Source: Avoscillospira sp045580485 (GTDB lineage: Bacteria; Bacillota; Clostridia; Oscillospirales; Oscillospiraceae). Taken from it: a stretch of 14,892 bases of DNA. Where the stretch lies: contig JAZNNW010000118.1 of NCBI GenBank assembly GCA_045580485.1, positions 1-14,892 on the forward strand. Direction: 5' to 3'. The notes under the pieces are model-generated. The model was not told the DNA's origin. It saw only the letters and a program-made list of their open reading frames with translations, and did no database searches. How positions within the stretch are numbered: the stretch's first letter is position 1; every line of letters begins with the position of its first letter. The translations under genes and the position numbers were made by a program. This document shows positions 8,099 through 14,854 of the stretch, piece by piece.

Positions 8099-8257
8099 TC
8101 ATTTCGATCTGGTTTTCTTTGCCGCTGGTTTCTGTGGTTTTGGTTTCGGAGTCTCTTTGGCAATCGCCACTTTGTGACCGGCTGCCTTGTACTCTTCAAC
8201 ACGATCCTCCGCAACCCACATCACAGTGCCGGTGAGTCGATTAATTAATTTGACCAT
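8099..8257 (-). CDS. Small Lys/Pro/Ala-rich protein next to the capsid gene
   Basis: A 52-residue basic protein (MVKLINRLTGTVMWVAEDRV ...). Residues 1-30 form a compact unit with a VEEYKAAGHKVA segment. Residues 34-52 are a low-complexity basic tail (KETPKPKPQKPAAKKTRSK). I choose the ATG at 8257-8255 because AGGAGG sits at 8269-8264, overlapping the glycosyltransferase stop; a longer start at 8323 would overlap the glycosyltransferase by 56 bases and has no matching ribosome site. Small proteins of this kind recur near capsid genes in related phages, but I know no proven function. A head-associated or nucleic-acid-contacting role is possible; that is speculation. Confidence 0.75.
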   Translation of the reverse strand: MVKLINRLTGTVMWVAEDRVEEYKAAGHKVAIAKETPKPKPQKPAAKKTRSK

Positions 8258-8263
8258 GCCAAA

Positions 8264-8269
8264 CCTCCT
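8264..8269 (-). promoter_or_regulatory. Ribosome binding site deciding the start of the 52-residue gene
   Basis: AGGAGG on the minus strand, six bases before the ATG at 8257-8255 and overlapping the TAG stop of the glycosyltransferase gene. It supports a 52-residue product over the 74-residue reading and suggests termination-reinitiation coupling. Confidence 0.8.
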
Positions 8270-8849
8270 ATTCGTACTGATAGTACCGTGCCAGATGTCC
8301 ACACCTGACTTTGGGTTCCACATAGATCTTGAATCCGAATACCCTGGCTAACTGGCAGAAGTAGAAGTCCTCCGACAGTGTCGAACCATCCAAATTCGTC
8401 ACATACTGGAACCAGGGACAGTCAAGTGCTGTGAACACATAAGTACGCACCAGCGCACAAGCGAAACCGCCACCTTTTACTAGCGTCCTCTCTTCCGGGA
8501 GATCGCTGTAGTAATAGCTGTTCTCGTACTCCGGTGCGTCATACTTGATGATTGCTGTCTTGCCGTCCTTCGTGTTCTTACGTGGACAGACACCGAGAAC
8601 AATGTCGGCCGGCGGATCTAACATAAGATCCAGCGTGTCCGGCGGAATGATCGTGTCACTGTCAACCATGAGCACGTAATCATAACCGCCGAGCTGTGCT
8701 TGTCTGGCTATCTCGTTTCTGGCACAGGCGACATCGTAGCCCTTCACGAAGTCGAAGAACAGTTCATGTTCCGACTTCAGGTTGTATATCGCCTTGAAAA
8801 CCTCCGGCTCAATCGACTCGAAAGTCGGCACGGCTATCAGTATTCTCAT
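8268..8849 (-). CDS. Glycosyltransferase, GT-A fold (GT2-like)
   Basis: A 193-residue predicted glycosyltransferase. It begins with a Rossmann-like strand (MRILIAVPTFESIEPE) and has RNEIARQA at about 44-51. The metal- and nucleotide-sugar-binding DxD is within YVLMVDSDTIIPP (D63, D65). A KGGGFACALVRTYVF segment follows, then SEDFYFC (E160, D161), a typical position for the catalytic base, and a conserved CGH near the C-terminus (C183-H185). It is cytosolic, with no signal peptide or membrane segment, and is complete but short, as is common for phage copies. Its ribosome site (AAGGTGG) overlaps the capsid stop codon, so translation is tied to capsid translation. A capsid or other virion protein is the likely acceptor, inferred from position; cell-surface modification is an alternative. 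Confidence 0.88.
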   Translation of the reverse strand: MRILIAVPTFESIEPEVFKAIYNLKSEHELFFDFVKGYDVACARNEIARQAQLGGYDYVLMVDSDTIIPPDTLDLMLDPPADIVLGVCPRKNTKDGKTAIIKYDAPEYENSYYYSDLPEERTLVKGGGFACALVRTYVFTALDCPWFQYVTNLDGSTLSEDFYFCQLARVFGFKIYVEPKVRCGHLARYYQYE

Positions 8850-8858
8850 AAAACCACC

Positions 8859-9764
8859 TTATTTGTGAGTTCTGACGATCTTGTTGAAGCAGTAGGTATC
8901 AGCCACGAAGCCGACCTCGATCTCTGCACGGACCGCAAACATATTGTGCTCCCACAGGTTGACAGCAGTATCGCTGATGGTCAGAGTCGCTTCATCGCTG
9001 ATGCTGATCTTCACGCCTTCAACAGTGCCGTACATAGCCTTCGTCCAGTCACCTGCGAAACCGATCGTATCAGGCTTAGCTGCGGTGGATCCGGAAGAAG
9101 CATTGCCTGCACCATACATTCCACGAGAATAATGCACCGGCTGGCCGAGTAGTCTCGGGATAGCGCCTTCAGCTACGTTATTGATGAAGATCGGACGGCC
9201 GTCCTTATCCAGAGCGGACAGCATCTCGCCACGAGCCTGCGGAGACATTGCAAAGCCGTTCAGATCGCCGCCTGCTGCTGCGATATCGACATCAGCTGCA
9301 ACAAGTGCGCTGTAGAATCCGCCGACTCCGCTTGCATTAACATCGATCGACTGCGCTGTGCAGCCAGACAGAACATCAAAGCCGGTTCCGGGAGTGGATC
9401 CATTGAATACGGTAAAATCAAATTTCTTAGCAAGAGCGCCGGGAAGTCTAGCGACCAGCTGATCGTACAGAGCAGCCGCATCTCTGCGGAACTCATCCGA
9501 GAACGGAACGATGACAGCCAGCTTGTACGGAGTCATGACCTTCTGGCTAAGTCCAGGATTGGACACCGGCTTCGCTGCGGTTTCTGCTACCCAGTTTGCT
9601 TCCGGATCACTGGTGATTACCGGGATGGTTACGCCCCTGCCGGGAAGTGCGATCTGGCGAGCCAGCTGCATAACTGCGGATGATTCCTGAGTCTTCTGGA
9701 TGATCTCGCCGGAGAGTTCGGTTGGAAGTGTAATATTACTTCTGTTAGTGGAAATTCCTGACAT
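8859..9764 (-). CDS. Major capsid protein, HK97 fold
   Basis: A 301-residue capsid subunit of the Phage_capsid type. Characteristic pieces include LSGEIIQKTQESSAVMQLAR (18-37), the strand GVTIPVITSDPEANWVAETA (44-63), then TPYKLAVIVPFSDEF (78-92), LAKKFDFTVFNGS (111-123), AMSPQAR (near 177) and a C-terminal domain ending EVGFVADTYCFNKIVRTHK. There is no long N-terminal delta domain and no protease gene in the window, so a separate scaffold rather than HK97-type self-scaffolding and cleavage is implied. The ribosome site GGAGGA is made of the last codons of the scaffold gene. The scaffold stop lies one base before the capsid ATG, a tight coupling that helps match their amounts. Confidence 0.95.
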   Translation of the reverse strand: MSGISTNRSNITLPTELSGEIIQKTQESSAVMQLARQIALPGRGVTIPVITSDPEANWVAETAAKPVSNPGLSQKVMTPYKLAVIVPFSDEFRRDAAALYDQLVARLPGALAKKFDFTVFNGSTPGTGFDVLSGCTAQSIDVNASGVGGFYSALVAADVDIAAAGGDLNGFAMSPQARGEMLSALDKDGRPIFINNVAEGAIPRLLGQPVHYSRGMYGAGNASSGSTAAKPDTIGFAGDWTKAMYGTVEGVKISISDEATLTISDTAVNLWEHNMFAVRAEIEVGFVADTYCFNKIVRTHK

Positions 9765-9765
9765 A

Positions 9766-10245
9766 TTATTGTCCTCCTAATGAATTGAGCCAGTTTGCGA
9801 ACTGGTCTCGTGTTTTTCCTGATCCGATGTTCCTAACTTCGCCGCCATCCTTGACAGCCGGATATGCGCTCGGCTTGGCATAGGACATGATCGCCTTAGC
9901 CATCTCCTCGCACTCTTCCTTAGTCTCTCCGTGCAGCAGGTGTGCCGGAACACCAGTCTCTTTGGATACTGATTCGCGGATCAGTCGAACCGCATCCGCT
10001 TTCTTCATTCCGTCCAGTTCCTTCTGGAGCGCATCCGCTCGTTCAGTTACCTTCTGGAGCTCTGATTTGGACTGCTCTTCAATCTGATCAAACTTGGAAG
10101 CCTTTTCCTTCAGTTCCTCATAATTTCCGTACTTGGCTGCCTGTTCTCCGAGCCGCTTCTGTACGATGGCGTTGAGTTCCGCCTGTGTGAAGGTACGTTC
10201 TTCCGTCTGTGCTACTTCCTGAGTGTTCTCAGTGTTTTGTTCCAT
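9766..10245 (-). CDS. Capsid scaffolding protein (DUF4355/Gp20-like)
   Basis: A 159-residue highly charged, helical protein. After an acidic start it has RTFTQAELNAIVQKRLGEQA (18-37), a coiled-coil centre (YEELKEKASKFDQIEEQSK ... LQKVTERADALQKELDGMKK, about 43-82), then KETGVPAHLLHGETKEEC and a Gly-rich tail ending FANWLNSLGGQ. This is the usual scaffold encoded just before the capsid gene in many siphophages. It should guide procapsid assembly and then leave. The ribosome site AGGAGGTTAA is very strong. It is the first gene after the internal terminator, so its transcription needs read-through, antitermination or a promoter not seen here. Confidence 0.9.
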   Translation of the reverse strand: MEQNTENTQEVAQTEERTFTQAELNAIVQKRLGEQAAKYGNYEELKEKASKFDQIEEQSKSELQKVTERADALQKELDGMKKADAVRLIRESVSKETGVPAHLLHGETKEECEEMAKAIMSYAKPSAYPAVKDGGEVRNIGSGKTRDQFANWLNSLGGQ

Positions 10246-10315
10246 CGTTTAACCTCCTGATGTATGAGTGAAATTCCTCGTTTTAGGCACGAGTTGCCAT
10301 AAAAAAAGCACCCGG
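10246..10315 (-). other. 70-base intergenic region between the nucleotidyltransferase and scaffold genes
   Basis: The only sizeable non-coding gap in the window. It contains the loop, second stem arm and T-run of a terminator hairpin, a second small hairpin (CTCGT, seven-base loop, ACGAG at 10277-10293) and the scaffold ribosome site near 10256. I see no convincing -35/-10 promoter pair. Confidence 0.7.
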
Positions 10316-10325
10316 TTAAGGTGCT
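10300..10325 (-). terminator. Rho-independent terminator after the nucleotidyltransferase gene
   Basis: Reading the minus strand: AGCACC, a seven-base loop (TTAACCG), GGTGCT, then a run of T. The six-base-pair stem is perfect and the T-run is six bases beyond the stem. The first arm uses the final codons of the nucleotidyltransferase and the stop codon TAA lies in the loop. The stem is short, so the terminator may be partial. Confidence 0.75.
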
Positions 10326-10954
10326 AGTTTCTCGAAGTATTCTTTTTCTGATGGATAGTCTATGTCGCAGGTGTAATCGTTTATTGCCGTGTAACTGCCG
10401 TAATCAATTGTTTTAGGATCACCCCCGATGATTACCTGCCACAGTTCCCACATGATTGGTTTACGGTTAAGCATTCCATCGGCATATAACTGCTTCACAT
10501 CCTCGATCGATTGCCACAGATGCTTCTGGTTGACCACCTTCAGTGCGAATGGCTCGGCATAAGGTTTGTGGTAATCCGGAGCGAACGGCGGGCAGGATGC
10601 GAAAAACATGATGTCATCCGTGCTGGTGCCAACTATCGTCCTGATCGCATCAGGTGAGAACACCACATCACCGAAAAGATAACATGCAGGCTCTTCTGTC
10701 GGGTAGAACGCTTCCACCCACAGCCCTGTCACATCATCTTTTCCAAATGCAGTATAACTGTTCTCATGATGAAGTACCGGAACACCAAAGCCCTCAAAGA
10801 TTTCATTGTTCGAACTGATTGCGATGTCCGTAATACCATTCTCACGAAGCAATCTGATCGTCCGTTCAATATTCGGCTCGCCCCTGATCCGGATCAGCTG
10901 TCTTGGCTGCATCCATTGGTGATATGTACCACCGCACATGATGATGTATTTCAT
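10316..10954 (-). CDS. Sugar-nucleotidyltransferase-like protein
   Basis: A 212-residue protein with the layout of an NTP-transferase (RmlA/MobA-like) fold. It opens MKYIIMCGGTYHQWMQP with a Gly pair at 8-9, then PRQLIRIRGEPNIERTIRLL, matching the usual G-G-x-G-T-R ... P-K-x-L-x-x-I-x-G-x-P segment, but with the GTR loop altered and Arg where Lys is usual. LFGDVVFS (D96) and CDIDYPSEKEYF (D197 or D199) fit the two metal-binding aspartates. It probably activates a sugar or similar group by joining it to a nucleotide, possibly supplying the glycosyltransferase encoded 1.5 kb downstream. It is coupled to the MuF gene by ATGA, with GAGGAG upstream, and its end runs into a terminator. Substrate unknown; activity is inferred, since the signature loop is divergent. 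Confidence 0.75.
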   Translation of the reverse strand: MKYIIMCGGTYHQWMQPRQLIRIRGEPNIERTIRLLRENGITDIAISSNNEIFEGFGVPVLHHENSYTAFGKDDVTGLWVEAFYPTEEPACYLFGDVVFSPDAIRTIVGTSTDDIMFFASCPPFAPDYHKPYAEPFALKVVNQKHLWQSIEDVKQLYADGMLNRKPIMWELWQVIIGGDPKTIDYGSYTAINDYTCDIDYPSEKEYFEKLAP

Positions 10955-11616
10955 TCACCGTGCTCCTCTGCATACAGATCTCGCCGCATGGCATTCAGTT
11001 TGTCTTTCCAGTTGCCACCCGGATCCGCATCGTAGTAGATCTTCTTGTATCGGTTCGGATCGTATCCTTCGACGCCTTCACTGGAATTGAACCGCACTAT
11101 GTACTGACAATCACAGTTAGCGTGAATGTGTGCCGCATGATTCTTAGCGTTCCGTCCGACAGACTCCCATCCTCTGGAAGCAAGCATCATGCAGAATGCA
11201 CAGGTCTGACCTACTGGCACGAATGCCATCTCGGCATGGTCTCTGGCAGCGTTCATCTGAATCGTATCAGCTCCGGCCTGCTTCACAAGCCTGCTTACTG
11301 CATTAGCGACTTTGTTCTCGCCCTCATTCAGCGAACCCTGCACAGCTCCCCACGTTTCGTCGAGTGTTGCTGTCGGTGCCGGAACTGCCGGCGGAACCTT
11401 AGCGCCCTGATGCTCGGCTAGATAGTCATACAACAGCGTTGCCAGTGAGCTAGATCCTTCGCCGTACTTCGTAGCGATCTGATGCGCTTTATTGACCAGA
11501 TAAGTCATGTTATCAAATCCAAACTGATCAATGTATGACTGCATCTCTTCGGCGGCCTTGACATTCAGCTGGTGCATCTTCCGCACATAAGCCATGAAAT
11601 TAGACTCATTCAGCAT
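10951..11616 (-). CDS. MuF-like minor head protein
   Basis: A 221-residue minor capsid protein encoded directly after the portal. The N-terminal half is helical (YVRKMHQLNVKAAEEMQSYI). A proline-rich linker (VPPAVPAPTA, about 74-83) leads to a C-terminal domain with QTCAFCMMLASRGW (C139, C142) and HAAHIHANCDCQY (H160, H163, H165, C168, C170), a Cys/His set typical of MuF-type domains and likely to bind metal. Such proteins sit inside the head at the portal vertex and may be ejected with DNA. The start overlaps the portal end by 11 bases with GGAGATAGG upstream; a second ATG at 11595 has no ribosome site. No toxin or protease domain is fused to it. Confidence 0.85.
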   Translation of the reverse strand: MLNESNFMAYVRKMHQLNVKAAEEMQSYIDQFGFDNMTYLVNKAHQIATKYGEGSSSLATLLYDYLAEHQGAKVPPAVPAPTATLDETWGAVQGSLNEGENKVANAVSRLVKQAGADTIQMNAARDHAEMAFVPVGQTCAFCMMLASRGWESVGRNAKNHAAHIHANCDCQYIVRFNSSEGVEGYDPNRYKKIYYDADPGGNWKDKLNAMRRDLYAEEHGE

Positions 11617-13003
11617 TTCCTATCTCCGATAATACGTTCAAGCCTCTGGCATACTGTTCCTGGGACTTGATCCGGCGAATGTCAGCCTGGTCGAATCCGA
11701 TCATCTCAAGGAATGTGTCTGTCTCGGCGAATCCCGGCCTGGCTGAAGCGATCTTGGTCGCCGCATCCGCTGTCATTGCCACCGAAGGCATTGCCGGGTT
11801 TTTGAAATGAGCCATCACATTCAACTCATCCTCTGTCAGGTCTTCCAGTGTGACATTTCGAATGATTGCCTGTGCCATCTGAGCGATCGTCTTCAGGCTG
11901 TCTCCGTTGCTGTTGTTCAGCTGCTCAGCCATCAGCACCAGCGTCTGTGACTGTGCCAAAATTGCATCCGAAGAAGTCGGATTTGCGTCATTCACAACGC
12001 CTGTGTCAGTCACAGACAGGCCGGTGGCTGCTGAAAACTGTGTCGACAGTAACCTTATCATTTCAACATGCGGAGAAATGTTCCCCTGCTGCAGCTGCCC
12101 GAACTTCGGATCGTTGCCGGTCTCAGGATTGGATGTCGCAGTCAGGATCGCTCCAACGTACTGCTTGAACTTATTCGAGATGATCGCATCATACTGATCA
12201 TCCGTAACACCCAGCAGATACTTCTGAGGAGAAGTAGCAAACTCCAGTCCGATCGTAGCATTCGCAATGGTCCGGACATAACCTTTGATGAGTTCCCGGA
12301 CCGGCTTCTTCAGTCTGGACCGTCCAAACGGTTTTGCCGGAGTTGCATTCCAGATCATCGGCTCCATGAGCGGCCTGCCCATCACGTGCGAATAGCGCTC
12401 CATTGTCCAGTCGTTATCCAGTCTTCGAAACATGATCAATGAAGTGTCCGTATCGAACCGAAGCACGGACGGAACAAAGATATGATCCGGCACATCATTC
12501 CGAACAGTATCAATCACAGACAGTCCGCACTCGATCCGGCCGGTCTCGCCATCCCAAAGAGCAGCTGCTGTCATCGGACTATGGAACCTGATTCTGCAAC
12601 CGATCTCCGAATCAGCCGACAGTGTGGCAAACGTGCAGCCATACTTCAGCTCATCCTTGCAGGCTTTGGCATACTCGGACAGCATCCGGTTATCGCTCAA
12701 GATCTTCTGCATCGTTTCCGCATCACTTCCATCGTTGCCGACAAAGCCGTCAAACATCGATCTGGATGCCAGGACATCGACAGTCTTTGCTCCCCACTCG
12801 CAGCCGATCTCAAGGCCACGGAGCTGCTCCGGAAGTGCGATCCCAAGATTGACCTCAGCAAGGGTCACGTTCCCTTCGTAATATTTATTTTTCTCACTGT
12901 TCTTGTAGAAGTGATAATTGAAAGTATCTACAAGATTGGAAAGCTGTTTTCTTTCCACGCCGGTAAGACCGGCCACATCACATATCGTTTTGTTAAGAAT
13001 CAT
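11606..13003 (-). CDS. Portal protein (SPP1 gp6-like)
   Basis: A 465-residue portal subunit that forms the dodecameric channel at the capsid vertex, through which DNA enters and leaves. Recognisable pieces are NYHFYKNSEKNKYYEGN (29-45), a CEWGAKTVDVLASRSMFDGF segment (68-87), AYAKACKDELKYG-type helices, the P-x-G-R-S-R-L motif (225-231, PFGRSRLKKPVRELI), FATSPQKYLLGVTDD (255-269) and ATGLSVTDTGVVNDANPTSS (326-345), all standard for this family. The length is normal. The start codon shares its A with the terminase stop (TAATG), so the two are translationally coupled, with GAGGGTCGG upstream. Confidence 0.93.
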   Translation of the reverse strand: MILNKTICDVAGLTGVERKQLSNLVDTFNYHFYKNSEKNKYYEGNVTLAEVNLGIALPEQLRGLEIGCEWGAKTVDVLASRSMFDGFVGNDGSDAETMQKILSDNRMLSEYAKACKDELKYGCTFATLSADSEIGCRIRFHSPMTAAALWDGETGRIECGLSVIDTVRNDVPDHIFVPSVLRFDTDTSLIMFRRLDNDWTMERYSHVMGRPLMEPMIWNATPAKPFGRSRLKKPVRELIKGYVRTIANATIGLEFATSPQKYLLGVTDDQYDAIISNKFKQYVGAILTATSNPETGNDPKFGQLQQGNISPHVEMIRLLSTQFSAATGLSVTDTGVVNDANPTSSDAILAQSQTLVLMAEQLNNSNGDSLKTIAQMAQAIIRNVTLEDLTEDELNVMAHFKNPAMPSVAMTADAATKIASARPGFAETDTFLEMIGFDQADIRRIKSQEQYARGLNVLSEIGNAE

Positions 13004-14430
13004 TATCCGACCCTCATCTTCCTCGACGGATCCCGCTTACTAGTTTTTGCTCCCCATAATGCCAGTGCAGCCGCTTCGATCGGAGTGCTGTTTTCACCAC
13101 CGAACCCCCAGCCTTTGCCAATCGGACGTTTGATTGATGACAGTGCGCTGTCCCGTAGATCTTCCTGCGGTGCGTACCATGTGAATGATTGCTCAACCAA
13201 GCCATCCGTCAAAACGCTCACCGCCGCTATCATGTCATTGGCTGATGCCCGAATCACTGAGCCCTTGAAACGCCATGTGTCCGCAATACGGTCAATCAGG
13301 ACATCGACACCATTCCGACCGTCAATCACAACGCAGGCCGCTTTGCCGTATCTCTGATTCAGCCAATCTGCAACCCATTTCGTGCCATATCCGGCAGGCT
13401 TCCGGTCAATCAGCGACACCCTTGCAGGCCCTTCTTTCGGGATCACAGCACCACACAAGACCGTCTCTGATCCGTCCGAAGCGAACTTGACAGCATAAGC
13501 CGTCTTTCCTTCAGGTTTCGGATCCATAGATGCACACGCATTCCACGCATCCGGTTCTATTGCTGTTTCTATTGTCTGAGTAAAAACGGGGCTCCACCAG
13601 CCAAGACGCTCTCTGGCGAATGTGTCAGGATCCATCTGCTCACACTCACTCTCTATCGTCGACATCAAAATCCGTCGCCCTAAGGCAGGATTGCACGACG
13701 CCCAGCGTTCACGCTCACTCACATTTCCGATATCTTCTACGCTGTACTCAAACCATGATGTTCTCTTGGTCTCGCCATCCAGCGCTTTCTTGCGTATCCC
13801 CCGAAAAACGATGCCCGGCGCCGTCGGATCTGGCGGGGTTCCAGTGTAGATTGTCTGGGGGTTAAGGCTTGCGGAAATCGCCGGAAGGAACGATGCCTGT
13901 GCATTTTCATCAATTTCCTGTGCCTCATCGATAATCAATAAATCTCCGTGCTGTCCTCGACCGCCGTTCCGGGTACGTGCCAGGAATTTGATCCGGGCGC
14001 CATTCTTCAGAATGATCTGTTCCCGTCCAAGTGCCGTCTTGATTTCCTTCACATGCTTGGCTATCTTCGGATGCTCGAAGAATTCTCGCATCTCTTCGAA
14101 TGTCTCTGTCGCCGTCTTCTGCAAGTGTGCTGTATAGATCACTTCCTCTCCGTACAACAACATACCTGCTGTGGCCCGACTCTGTAGCAACAGCGTCTTT
14201 CCGTTCTGGCGTGGAACAGAACCACCACAGGTTGTACTCGCCCATTTGCCGGATGCGGTCATTCCTAACCAATCATCCATGATATCCATCTGCCACGGAT
14301 CCAGTTGAAGACCACCGATCCGAAGCAACTTTGCGGCCTTCAGGCCGTCACTCTTCTGGTAATTCGGAGCTATCCTCACTGTCGGTTCCTGCGAACCCAT
14401 TAATGATGTCGCTGATTTCGTCTGACTCAT
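13003..14430 (-). CDS. terL: Terminase large subunit
   Basis: A 475-residue DNA packaging motor and nuclease. The ATPase domain has LDPWQMDIMDDWLG (43-56), a Walker A loop SVPRQNGKT (71-79), Walker B with catalytic Glu in LLIIDEAQE (164-172) and the coupling motif TGTPP (196-200). The nuclease domain includes AYAVKFASDGSE (311-322), VVIDGRNGVDVLIDRI (367-382, D370 and D376) and KRPIGKGWGFGGEN with IEAAALALWGA near the end. In motif I the aspartate is D319, as in related terminases with a VKFxxDG pattern. No intein or HNH insertion is present. The first 28 codons overlap the preceding small gene by 83 bases; because EPTVRIAPNYQKS resembles the start of related terminases, I keep the long start. 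Its ribosome site (AGAGAG) is weak. Confidence 0.95.
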   Translation of the reverse strand: MSQTKSATSLMGSQEPTVRIAPNYQKSDGLKAAKLLRIGGLQLDPWQMDIMDDWLGMTASGKWASTTCGGSVPRQNGKTLLLQSRATAGMLLYGEEVIYTAHLQKTATETFEEMREFFEHPKIAKHVKEIKTALGREQIILKNGARIKFLARTRNGGRGQHGDLLIIDEAQEIDENAQASFLPAISASLNPQTIYTGTPPDPTAPGIVFRGIRKKALDGETKRTSWFEYSVEDIGNVSERERWASCNPALGRRILMSTIESECEQMDPDTFARERLGWWSPVFTQTIETAIEPDAWNACASMDPKPEGKTAYAVKFASDGSETVLCGAVIPKEGPARVSLIDRKPAGYGTKWVADWLNQRYGKAACVVIDGRNGVDVLIDRIADTWRFKGSVIRASANDMIAAVSVLTDGLVEQSFTWYAPQEDLRDSALSSIKRPIGKGWGFGGENSTPIEAAALALWGAKTSKRDPSRKMRVG

Positions 14431-14569
14431 CTATGCTCTCTATCTCTTCGATCTCTTTGATCGTTTCTCTGTACTGTCTGGCGAGTGCCGCCAACGACTG
14501 CGGTTCGCACCGTTCCATCATGTCAAGCAGCCTGACCTCAAGGCGTTTCAGTTTCTCAAGTCTTGTCAT
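14348..14569 (-). CDS. Small terminase-like protein encoded before terL
   Basis: A 73-residue protein with a helical, charged N-terminal half (MTRLEKLKRLEVRLLDMMER, then SLAALARQYRETIKEIEEIE) and an acidic, Ser-rich C-terminal half. Very short proteins of this pattern, with a coiled-coil and an ARQYRE-type segment, directly precede terL in many Gram-positive siphophages and are often annotated as terminase small subunits. I see no helix-turn-helix, so DNA recognition is not evident. It is coupled to the gp10-like gene by ATGA, has GAGGTTGGG upstream, and overlaps terL by 83 bases. A TerS role is inferred from position and size. Confidence 0.7.
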   Translation of the reverse strand: MTRLEKLKRLEVRLLDMMERCEPQSLAALARQYRETIKEIEEIESIDESDEISDIINGFAGTDSEDSSELPEE

Positions 14570-14826
14570 CGTCCCAACCTCAAGCCGACTGCACCTGCTG
14601 CCTTCAGCAGTTCGTTCTTCTCATAATTCTTTTTCGCCGATTCCTTATCATCCGGATACACATTGGCAATCGCAACATAGTTGGCATTGTGAACACGGAC
14701 GCCATAATTCCCGTCTGCCACGCCTGCGACAGCTTCCCCTGCTGCCTGCAGCTGCGCCTGCATTCCGTCTGACATCATCACGGCATTCAGTCCCGGAAGA
14801 TTCAATTCGAACTTTACTTTACCCAT
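14566..14826 (-). CDS. HK97 gp10-like head-tail component
   Basis: An 86-residue protein starting MGKVKFELNLPGLNAVMMSD, then MQAQLQAAGEAVAGVAD-type helices, YGVRVHNANYVAIANVYPDD and ending NELLKAAGAVGLRLGR. The pattern (KVKFELN-x-x-G, a helix with M-Q-x-x-L-Q, a V-x-V-x-x-x-N strand, and an N-x-L-L-K-A end) is that of small HK97 gp10-like or minor head-tail components. I choose the ATG at 14826 because AAAGGA lies eight bases upstream; the ATG at 14874 would add 16 residues and has no ribosome site. It overlaps the small terminase gene by ATGA. In related phages this gene usually lies between head-closure and tail terminator genes; here it heads the packaging block, which is unusual. The family call is from pattern recognition only. 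Confidence 0.7.
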   Translation of the reverse strand: MGKVKFELNLPGLNAVMMSDGMQAQLQAAGEAVAGVADGNYGVRVHNANYVAIANVYPDDKESAKKNYEKNELLKAAGAVGLRLGR

Positions 14827-14834
14827 CTCAGGAA

Positions 14835-14840
14835 TCCTTT
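14835..14840 (-). promoter_or_regulatory. Ribosome binding site deciding the start of the gp10-like gene
   Basis: AAAGGA on the minus strand, eight bases before the ATG at 14826-14824. The alternative ATG at 14874-14872 has no purine-rich site in front of it. Confidence 0.6.
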
Positions 14841-14854
14841 GTGTGTAAATAGCG

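Noticed and set aside
8258..8323. 22-residue N-terminal extension of the small Lys/Pro-rich protein
   Set aside because: It would overlap the glycosyltransferase gene by 56 bases and lacks a ribosome site, whereas AGGAGG precedes the internal ATG at 8257.
10246..10300. A promoter for the scaffold-capsid block in the 70-base gap
   Set aside because: I could not find a believable -35/-10 pair with proper spacing; T/A-rich bases here are explained by the terminator T-run and small hairpin.
12482..13357. A 291-codon open frame on the plus strand across the portal-terminase junction
   Set aside because: It is wholly antisense to two well-recognised genes, shows no family-like motifs and has no fitting operon context. 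Long antisense frames are common opposite GC-balanced coding sequence.
13925..14272. A 115-codon minus-strand frame inside terL
   Set aside because: It is out of frame with the terminase ATPase motifs it overlaps and has Arg/Ser-rich composition typical of a shadow frame.
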